Below, one piece after another: positions 48,247 to 57,134 of a stretch of 64,000 nucleotides of DNA. This stretch comes from Bilabrum cf. latius. Its lineage: Eukaryota; Bigyra: Bicosoecida; Bigyra; Bicosoecida. The stretch spans positions 434,001 through 498,000 of the forward strand of contig OZ237757.1 of the NCBI GenBank assembly GCA_965178125.1, read 5' to 3'. The notes beneath the pieces are model-generated. The model made no database searches. It had not been told where the DNA came from and was given only the letters and a program-made list of their open reading frames with translations. Every line of letters begins with the position of its first letter. The stretch's first letter is position 1. Both the position numbers and the translations under genes were made by a program.

Positions 48247-48816
48247 ACCGCCACGAACAACTTCGAAATTGACGGTTTAACCGAACCCAGTCGAATATAT
48301 CGTCCAGAACGACGTGTTCGCCAGACTAGCGGGGTGCTGTCTGCGGCGCAGACGCGGTGTCTTTGCTGGCCACGTTCGCCACGAACCCCAGCGAACCATG
48401 GATCACCGCCACGCACCAGATGGGTCAAACGGTGAGGATACTAGTGCCCCAACAGTCTGAATTAGAAAGGTCTGGAGCTGTACACCTCGCGGCAGCGGCC
48501 CTACCGAAGCCAACGGCCTTGTAAACCTGCTTGCGCGGCGTGGTTCCCAATGGCAGGCCTTCGCCCCCTGTGGTGCTAGCTTGCCCGGGCGGAATGCGGC
48601 ATGCAGTGGCCCTGCACAGCAGCCGTATCAGGCGATGCTTCTGCATTGTGTGTACAAGCTGCATGCGCTATTCTGACTGTCCCACCGGTATGCAGCGCGG
48701 CCACCCACCCGCCTTGCCACCCTGCCCCACCCACCCGCAGTTTCGCCGCGCGTCGCTCGTCAGCGCCGGAAAGGCGAGGAAACGCGCAAGGTTCGACAGC
48801 CACAGTGCTGGTACTG
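48247..48816. other. Divergent intergenic region
   Basis: 570 bp between the membrane-protein and glycosyltransferase starts. An open stretch in frame with the glycosyltransferase runs back to ATG 48601, so the true start could be there. Its composition looks like untranslated leader rather than protein. Confidence 0.5.
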
Positions 48817-51252
48817 ATGGCCGCAGCAGGGGCTTAGAGCGATGAATCTGGCAAACAGTATCTTTTTCCTGCACAGAAAGCAATTGGACGCCCACTCAAA
48901 CACTCGGTACAGAGGGCTGTGGTGGCCTGTAGCAATTTCGATGGTGAGTTGACCACTGCTCAAGACAGGTTGGGCTTGGATGTCTGCTTGGCGTGTAAAT
49001 ATGTTCACTTAATGGGGCTGCCCCCCTTTAAGACTGGGACGTGTGCCGTGCTCGGCTGATCAAAGGAGCTCTGCGTGTTATTGCGGATATACTGTTCGTT
49101 CGCAGGTATCGCCGACGGAGTCGCTCTCACCTTGAATATGCTTGTCGACTACTTGCAAAAGTGTGGCATTGAGGTGCTGGTGCTGACCTGTGGCTACAGT
49201 GAGCCTCAATTGAAGACATTGGCGACGAGGTAGCGCACGGTGCCCGGCATCGTAATCCAAGGCAAGTACTAGATGGGCTACCCGATCAGCTCCGAGGTCA
49301 TTGCAGAGCTAGAAGAGTTTGATCCGCAAGTTATTCACTGCGGTAGTCCCTGCCCGATGGGCGTGTCGGTGATGCGATGGGCGAAGGGCCGTGGCGGGGA
49401 CAAGAACGTCCCCTGCCTCATCACCTTCCACACCGACTTTGCCTCCTACCTGCGATTCCATTTCGCGGGTGCCATCGAGCCTGCCTTGTGGTGGTATTTC
49501 GGGTGGTTTTACTCCCACGCCGACAGGCTGCTCGCTCCCTCCCGCACCACGATGCTCAACCTGGCCGAGAAGGGCTTCGATTCCGACGTGCTGGGCGTGT
49601 GGGGCAGGGGCGTAGACATGCGAGCGTTCAGCCCCTCCAAGCGATCCCTGGAATGGAGGCGGTCCATCGGAGTGGCTGACGACGACATCATGATCCTGTT
49701 CGTGGGCAGGTTGGTCAAGGAGAAGAACCTCGTCGGAGTCAACGCGACCTTCAGAAACCTGACCAAGCGGGGAGTTAAGTACAAGGGGGTGGTGGTGGGG
49801 GAGGGGCAGTCCGCCTCTACGCTGACGGACGGGCTGCCTGACGACGTTCAGCTCGTGGGGTTCATGGGAGGGGACGACCTGTGCATGGCCTACGCGTCGG
49901 GTGACGTTTTCTACTTCCCCTCGCCCACCGAGACCTTCGGCCGTGTGACGATTGAGGCCATGGCCAGCGGCCTGCCGGTGGTGGGCGCGGCGGGCGGCGG
50001 CACTCTCGACATCCTGACCGAGGGCGAGGACGGGTACCTCTGTGACCCCGACGACTACGAGGAGCAGGCGGACAGACTTGAGGCGCTGGTAAACGACCCC
50101 GAGTTGCGGAACCAGATGGCCGCGCGGGCGCTGCGGAACAGTCGGGACTGGGGATGGGAGAAGATCCTGCAGGGTATGGTGCGAGAGTACGACAGGTTGG
50201 CTGGGTTCGTGCCATACCCGTACGACCCGTCGCCCGACGGTGCCGACGGGCAGGCAGTCGGGGCAGGGGCCCAAGGAGCAGAAGAGGGTGGGGAGGAGGA
50301 GGGTGGCAAGCAGACGGTCGCATCGCGAGGGGCTGCCGCCGGCGGAGCTCCCAGTGGCGCGGCCGCGGGATCGGGCGCGGTACCCTCAGGGGTAGACCCT
50401 GCCGGTGAGGGCTCCAAGCCAGGGAACAAAGACGACTCGCCCCCGGCCAGCTTGCTGATCCGGACACCCAGCTAGGGCGGGTCTGGCGCGTCAGGTGCGG
50501 CATTTGCGAGCCCCGGTACTCCGATCGATTCCGGGTTGCGGCCCAGGAAAGACCTGCCGGACCTGCCCCACATGCCGGGCAAGCTCGCCCGCACGCTCGT
50601 CACACTGCCTGAGGGCAAGCGTGCCCTGGAGGTGCGGTCGAGGGCACGGACGAGGTCGCGTTCTGCGAGCGGGATGGGGCTGGGGCTCGGTTCTGGTGTG
50701 ACGAGCGCGGCGGCAGGATCCTCTGTGTCTCCCTTGAAGCGGCTCAGCGAGGCAGAGGAAGAAGACGAGGAGGAAGACGACGGGGAGGCCAAGGAACAAG
50801 AGGAGGAGGATGGTGATGGTGTGACGAGGGAGGTGCACGTGGCTGGTGGAAAGGGGAAGGGGGAGGGTGGGAGGCCCTGCGGGGAACAGCTGCTGGCGGG
50901 GTGCGTGGACGTGGACGAGGGCGCCTGCCGGCCCGCGGCTGGTTGGGACATCACCACTTGGTGGTCTCTTGCCGCGAGTTTCTGGGACGGCGGGCTCGGT
51001 GGGGATGGGGAGCTGGAGGAGGACGGGAAGGAGGAGGATGGGGTGGTTGGGAAGGGTGGGCAAACCGGCGCTGGGGTGGCGATCAGTGGGGGGCTGGCAG
51101 GCGGGAGAGCTGGGCGTGGGGAGGACGAGGACGATCTGGGAGATGAGCTGGGGGACGACGGGGATGAGCTGGGGGAGGTGGAGGAAGAGGAGGAAATGAT
51201 GAGGATTGCTGCTGCGTCTGCTGCCAAGCAGGTGGCCGGCGGCGGCTCGTGA
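48817..51252 (+). CDS. GT4 glycosyltransferase (SQD2/MgtA-like) with acidic extension, two exons
   Basis: 757 residues, exons 48817-48943 and 49106-51252, TGA stop. The exon join gives RAVVACSNFDGIADGVALTL, the nucleotide-free Rossmann start of GT-B enzymes. Further GT4 features are VIHCGSPCPMGV, LITFHTDFASYL, a donor-binding core (ILFVGRLVKEKNL, VVVGEG, VQLVGFM) and the EX7E segment PSPTETFGRVTIEAMASGLP. Close relatives by eye are sulfoquinovosyl-/mannosyl-transferases that make glycolipids; I cannot tell which. Catalytic part ends near residue 430. The next 320 residues are Gly/Ala-rich then very acidic and look disordered. TAGs lie at 48835, about 49231, about 49270 and 50473. Confidence 0.86.
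48944..49105 (+). other. Intron of the GT4 gene
   Basis: 162 bp, donor GTGAGT, acceptor CGCAG, phase 1. It rebuilds the Gly of NFDGIADG. Confidence 0.85.
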
Positions 51253-51380
51253 ACTGCCCGCACACTACTAGATCTACTTTGCTCAACTCGGTTGCAACCA
51301 CTGCAGTGGCGCTCGCCTCCACATTGCACTCGAGTACCCGGCGATTCAAACACACTGCTTGTCCTCCCCACAGTCTATAT

Positions 51381-53915
51381 ATGGAAAAACCTGTAACACT
51401 TTTAAGCTGCGATGCCCTTGCGAGGCTGCTGCCCACGAGCGAGACTGCATTCCCAGGGTCGGACCGTGCTCACAGGCAAGGCTCTCGTTCAGGCAAAGGA
51501 GGGAAGACTAACAGAAGAGATGGCAAGGCAGGCAAGTTAAGGTATCGGCTAGAAGGAGTAAGAGGTGCGGAAATCGGCGAATCGTATGCGACGGATGTGT
51601 CGCAGAGCTTTCGCAAATTCGTGCACCCAACGGGTATCCCAGCTGGCGGTGTCGTCGCGCTACGAATTCCGGATGCATCCAGTTTTGAAAAGTCTTATAG
51701 AGACAAAAAACACCATGCTATCCCAAACGCTGTTCGAGGAGCCAGAAATAGGTATGGAGCACCCGCTGGCCGGTACTTGGCGAACGACGACGCGTACGTT
51801 GTGGACCCACCAGCTTAGAGTCCCGCAAGCAGTCGCGAGCAGAACCTTTCTGTGCGCAAATCAGAAACAATTTTTGTCGGTAGCCGTGCATTGGTGCCTA
51901 CGCGCTCGTATTTTGTGCGAAATGCTCGGCAGATGGTACTGAGCCAAGACTACGCCGGCATGCAGCGAGACCGCGCGCGGCGCGCCAAACAGGTGAGGAC
52001 GCAGTAGCTGAGTGCAAAGCAAGCGCAGGAAGAGGAGGAAGAAGCCGCTGCAGAACGACTGAACGTTAGCAAGGAGCAGCTCAGGCAGTTTGTCAAGGAG
52101 CAGGAGCAGCTTAAGCACTCAAAGGAGACGACCGAGCAGCTGCTCGCCCGCCGAGACACGTTCGAGACGGGCTGGCTGCAGCCCGACCAGGTGCGCTCCG
52201 CTCTATCCAGAGCACCCAAGGCAATTCGCATAGCCCCAGACGCCGTGGAAGCTTTACTATCTTAGCTGCCATCTCGATCGAACGGCTCAGTGTACTACAG
52301 GAGGCTGCCCGGACTGGCCGTCAAGATGGGTGTGCTGCACACTGCAAGTCGAGCGAAGCATCAGGAGCAGCGAGCACCAGTTCGCATTGTTGCAGTTGCT
52401 AGCAAACACACCGGCGATTTGGCCCGCGAATCTGCAGTCGAGCGCACGGTGGGTGGCTTCAGCCGAAGAAACCCATGGTCCATTGTTGGAGCCGGGGTAG
52501 GCGCAGCAGGGGTCAAGATGGGAGAGCCGCTCGGTTCTGAGTTGTACCCTGCAACCAAACAGGCCATGGGGCCTTTAGGTCGTGCTGCGGTTCCCACCAA
52601 AGAAGCGGGCACCGTCAGTACTTCATACATGTCCTCAATCTACACCAAGGGGGACTCAGCCGGGGTGCCATTTGCAGGGGTGGACGGATTGGGAAGGAAG
52701 CACAGGGACATGCACGCTATGAAACACGAAGCAAGGACCAGAGGCCTGCTGGGTCCCGGTCCGATCCGAGATCCCGAGTCCAGGGGCAGGCCTCGCTCGT
52801 CTGCTTTCGGGACGGCGGGCCAGGGCGCGTGGGAGCCGCTGCCCGACGGTGCCGGCGGGCAGCCCGTTGTCTCACATGTGGCGATAGAAGCAGACAGTGC
52901 GGCTCCTAGAGCCAACGGGTTGCCACTTTTGATGCAGGCTCCGCGTCCTGATAAAAACGCGGAGCAGGCTGAGCAGACGACGGGGCAGCAATTGGAGTCG
53001 CGCATCCCTGTAGCGGGGGGTGTGCGAGCAAAAACGATTGCAGAGGAGGTGCCGCAACCCGCAAGCCAATCCCCGGAAAAAGAACCAGAGACAGAGCTCA
53101 ATTCAAATCTAGGAACATCGGTATGGCAGTTGCAGCAATCGCAAGCGGTGGCAACAGGCGAGAGCCTGCTTCACGCGGCCAGCGTGGGCATGCGTATCGT
53201 AGAAGAAGATGAGCTAGAGCAGCCAGCAACGTTAGCGCAACCAGACACTCGGTATGATGGTGGTGTCATCCCGCCTTCGTTCAATGCTTCGTTGCTGCAC
53301 CAGCATGGTTCCCTCGAAGGCGGCTCATCAGGCACGGCACCTCAGGAGGAGCATCACGGGGAGGGGCGCCGAGCACTTGCCCCGGGGAGTCCGCACCACC
53401 CAAGCTCCAGCAAGCTGGTGCCCTATGAGCAACATGGACGAAGATCTGAAAAGCATGGATAGGTCATTGTCTAGAGCAACGATACAGTGGCGCAGGACGC
53501 CTTCGGGGACCGGGCGGTTTCGGCTGGATTCGCAGGCACACTCGAGCCGAGGAAGCCCAGGGCACGAACATTCCGAGAGAAAATGATCAGCCTGCGGCTC
53601 GGGGCCGATAAGTGTGCCGCGGTGCTCGGAAAAGTGCATCGTTCCTTTCTGCTGGTTGCATTCACGAAGTGGCACCGTGCATCCGACGCGATCGGGGAGC
53701 AGCAGCAGGCGAGGCGATTCCTGCAAGCGCGGGCCCTCCGGCAATTCTTGTCGGTAGTGGAGCAGGCGACCGAGCGCCTCATTGGGTACAAGTTCGAGCT
53801 GTGGCGTGACACCGTGATGGACAAGTCCTGGAATCCGTTTGGCCCGCCTGACGTGGACTCGGACGACTCGGAGGCGAGCAGCGCAGATGAGTTCGATGAT
53901 GACGAGATCCTGTGA
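51381..53915 (+). CDS. Coiled-coil protein, unknown function
   Basis: 844 residues, ATG 51381 to TGA 53913, five TAGs (51816, about 52005, 52263, 53460, about 53472). The head is basic, the middle holds a Glu/Gln-rich coiled coil (about residues 210-265) and then an EF-hand- or DPY30-like helix pair (DTFETGWLQPDQVRSAL, VYYRRLPGLAV) without a clear calcium loop. The tail has a Trp/His helix (FLLVAFTKWHRASDAI) that recalls SFI1-type repeats, then an acidic end. A cytoskeletal or centriolar role is only a guess. Confidence 0.6.
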
Positions 53916-54310
53916 GCGCAGATGGTGATGGTGGCCACATCACCCAAGAACCGTCAAACGATGTTGGCTGACATCAAACTTGCCTGTGAATACATCCAGT
54001 TCGTTAGACCATGTCTACTGGAGTACTCCATGAAGGTGAGTCTTGTAGCTGGGAGAAGGCTTATCTAGCAGCTAGCTGCGCTCAACCAGCCGCCTTGAGC
54101 TGCACGCCTTAAAACTTGAGATTACAGACTAAATTTCGTATTACTTCCTTCAACTGCACCCATCCTGGTCTCTAGATCTAAACTCCGGAATCCGGAGTCC
54201 GGATCTTGAGTCATTCTTGACCCAGCATTGAATCCATCCTCTCGGTAGGCGTAGGGCACGGCCGAACTGCTTCGCTTCTAACCTGTCCAAACGCTTGTTG
54301 GTCTAGTCTG

Positions 54311-54425
54311 CATGTGCAACGGTACGCTGTGCACCCCGCTTAAAGCTGCCTTGGTGAGGGGACACGGTGATTGCGTGGCGGCGATTCGAGCCGAGAGAGA
54401 CACGCGAGGTCGTGTGAGATGAATA
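54311..54425 (+). pseudogene. Decayed copy of the PCIF1 C-terminal ankyrin-like segment
   Basis: On the plus strand this reads LCTPLKAALVRGHGDCVAAI, the same as the end of the minus-strand PCIF1 gene (57165-57240). The nucleotide match is about 85% by eye over 75 bp and fades leftwards. It is the outer tip of the left arm of the inverted duplication. It has no start, and its frame soon stops. Confidence 0.82.
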
Positions 54426-54482
54426 AGGGCGTAAGCCGTTTATTGTTGCTGCAGGCAACGAATGCACCATTTTTTCTACCCG

Positions 54483-54582
54483 GTGCCCGGGTACTAGTGC
54501 CCAAACACGCTCCCAGAGCGAGTCAAGTGCCCGGATACTAGTGCCCAAACACGCTCCCAAACACGCTCCCAGAGCGAGTCAA
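54483..54582. repeat. Short tandem repeat, two units of 44 and 56 bp
   Basis: Two units begin GTGCCCGG(G/A)TACTAGTGCC. The second has an extra copy of ACACGCTCCCA. It sits just outside the left paralogue's 3' end and has no counterpart on the right arm. Confidence 0.88.
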
Positions 54583-54627
54583 GGTGCGGATGGCCCGACG
54601 TTGCCCCAGCCAGCCACAGGAACTCGT

Positions 54628-55725
54628 TCAGTTGCCGATCGGTGGCGGCAGCGGCTGCCTCGGGTACCCGCCTCCCCCCACGTGCCCAGGCGCGCTGTTG
54701 TTCACAATCATCAGGTGCTTCGAGATCAGGATCATGTCGTCCACGTAGCTGTTCCCCTCCCCGCCCACGCCGCTCATCTCGATCCCGTACACCTCCCGCA
54801 CCTCGTCTGCCACCCCGTGCTCCACGCACACCTGCTGCGCGTCCCAGGCCGTGTCGTCCACCTGGTAGGCCCCGTAGTCCACGAGGGCCTACAGGATCTT
54901 GCGGGCCACGGGGGTGGCCAAACTGGCGTTGAGGTCGCTGGCCTCCGTTGGCTTGACGGCGAGCAGAGTGCCCTGGCGCATCCATGGGTTGGTTCCGTTG
55001 TAGGCAATGTCGCTGCTGTTGTCCAGAGCGTAAGTATCGCAATTCGTGGCTGGCCATCGGAAGCACTCTTGCGGCTGGCCAGCCGGCGGCTTGAACAGGT
55101 AGTCTTTTCCGAACACCTCCCACTTGAGCACGTGCTGGATTGGCCCGCTGCCAGGCAGCAGCTCACCAAGGCGGATGGTCCCGCCGATGCTCGACAGACC
55201 GGAGCCGCTGTGACCGCCATACATACCCTCGGCATAAATCGACCCATTCACGCTTGGCTTAATGTCGTTGGTCGTGTATCCGTAGACGGGCCCGTTTATC
55301 TTACAACGAGTGAGCGGATTTAGAGATACCATTGTGCTTCCATCCGGTTGCAGCACTGCAGCAGCGTTGTTTGGGGTTACATAAGGATCTTCACTGGCAT
55401 CAGGTACCACGAGCCGGGCCGGAAACACAATGTTGCCATGCACCTATGTCCCATTTTGGCAGCGCTTGTTCCAAGATCCGGGGTTTTTCCATTCCACTGT
55501 TGGATCGCTAGCCTCAGTGATTACGAACCAGTCTTCATCGAACGTAAACACCTTCGAGCCGTCGATACCGGACGGGATGTATTGCGCGCTACCGCCAATC
55601 GCAGTGTTCCATATTGAATCCGACTTGAATGGCCATATTAGCTTGTTTCTGGTACCGTCTGGGAGAATATGCTGTGACAGCACGACAGGTGATGCAATGC
55701 AAAGCACCGTTATTGCAGTTTTCAT
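54628..55725 (-). CDS. Secreted protein, paralogue A (unknown family)
   Basis: 365 residues, ATG 55725 to TGA 54628-54630. A signal peptide (MKTAITVLCIASPVVLS) precedes mature QHILPDGTRNKLIWPF. Conserved-looking segments are NNAAAVLQPDGS, GLSSIGGTIRLGELLPG, ALVDYGAYQVDDTAWD. I recall similar uncharacterised secreted proteins in bacteria and fungi, but know no function. Several N-x-S/T sites fit secretion. TAGs: complement of 55444-55446, aligned with CAA in paralogue B, and complement of 54892-54894, shared with B. Divergent from B across 115 bp. Confidence 0.82.
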
Positions 55726-55840
55726 GGTATTTGTCTGTCTAGGGACCAAACTGACGAAATAGGATCCGGTTATGTGGAGATGACGAGTTGCACTTGACGT
55801 GTATCGTTCTGGTTCTTCATGCCATTACAAGACACAAATA
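55726..55840. promoter_or_regulatory. Shared 115-bp divergent promoter region of the inverted paralogues
   Basis: The start codons of paralogues A and B face away from each other across this spacer, so both promoters must lie here or inside the genes. It is AT-rich with AAATAATG at the B start. No defined box is seen. Confidence 0.5.
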
Positions 55841-56953
55841 ATGCGCAGGAGCACGCCGGTACTTGTCTTTTGTATTTGTTTTAGTCTCGGGTGGTTGGTT
55901 GATGCATAGCATATTCTCCCAGACGGTACCAGAAACAAGCTAATATGGCCATTCAAGTCGGATTCAATATGGAACACTGCGATTGGCGGTAGCGCGCAAT
56001 ACATCCCATCTGGCTTGAATGGATCTCACGTTTTCACGTATGATGAAGACTGGTTCGTGATTGCCGATTCTGGCGATCCTCAAGTTGAGTGGCGGGCCCC
56101 CGTTTCTTGGGGGACGCGATGCGGCAATGGCTCTCAAGTGTTTGAGAAGATCAATTTTCCGCCACGCTTGCTCGTCCCAGATGGAAGCACTGATCCACAT
56201 TCTACGCCAAATAACGCTGCTGCCGTCCTTCAGCCGGATGGAAGCACGCTTGTGTCAATGAATCCGCTGGCGCGCTGCAAGATCAATGGGCCAGTGTACG
56301 GCGATGCCACGCCTGCAAATGACCCGAAAGTCAACAGCTCAATCTATGAAGAGGGGCAGTTCGGCGGTCACGGCGGCTCCGGCCTGTCGAGCATCGGCGG
56401 GACCATCCGCCTTGGTGAGCTGCTGCCTGGCAGCGGGCCAATCCAGCACGTGCTCAAGTGGGAGGTGTTCGGAAAAGACTACCTGTTCAAGCCGCCGGCT
56501 GGCCAGCCGCAAGAGTGCTTCCGATGGCCGGCCATGCGGTGCGACGGGTACGCTTTGGACAACAGCAGCGACATTGCCTACAACGGAACCAACCCATGGA
56601 TGCGCCAGGGCACTCTGCTCGCCGTCAAGCCAACGGAGGCCAGCGGGCTCAACGCCAGTTTGGCCACCCCCGTGGCCCGCAAGATCCTGTAGGCCCTCGT
56701 GGACTACGGGGCCTACCAGGTGGACGACACGGCCTGGGACGCGCAGCAGGTGTGCGTGGAGCACGGGGTGGCAGACGAGGTGCGGGAGGTGTACGGGATC
56801 GAGATGAGCGGCGTGGGCGGTGAGGGGAACAGCTACGTGGACGACATGATCCTGATCTCGAAGCACCTGATGATTGTGAACAACAGCGCGCCTGGGCACG
56901 TGGGGGGAGGCGGGTACCCGAGGCAGCCGCTGCCGCCACCGATCGGCAACTGA
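55841..56953 (+). CDS. Secreted protein, paralogue B (unknown family)
   Basis: 370 residues, ATG 55841 to TGA 56951. The signal peptide (MRRSTPVLVFCICFSLGWLVDA) differs fully from that of A, but the mature part starts with the same QHILPDGTRNKLIWPF. Its first Gln is TAG (55907), where A has CAG (complement of 55672-55674). From about 56372 to the stop the DNA is almost identical to A, including a shared TAG at 56690 before ALVDYGAY. Earlier codons differ at many silent sites. The start was set by the signal peptide, since a standard-code reading begins only at 56015. Confidence 0.84.
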
Positions 56954-57134
56954 ACGAGCTCTTTCTTGTAAGGCTGGCTGGGGCAAGCGTTGGGCAATCG
57001 CACCCCCGCTCGCATTAGCCAATGGAAGCGTGGTTTGTCAGTTTTATTCGGATGACTGCGTCCATTTTGGATGGTGCATGATTAGCAAAATGGGTAACGT
57101 AAGGCTGCAGCAACAATGGCTTATTCATCCCATC

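Larger units (their letters stand above)
53916..54627. other. Intergenic region with decayed duplicate sequences
   Basis: 712 bp. It holds a palindrome-rich stretch near 54185, the decayed PCIF1-tail copy and a short tandem repeat, both listed separately. No intact gene. Confidence 0.65.

Noticed and set aside
48601-48816. Upstream start of the glycosyltransferase at ATG 48601
   Set aside because: The frame is open, but the extra 72 residues look like chance sequence. ATG 48817 sits in better context. It remains possible.
54541-55323. Plus-strand open frame across paralogue A
   Set aside because: It is antisense to A. The same shadow appears on the minus strand across B.
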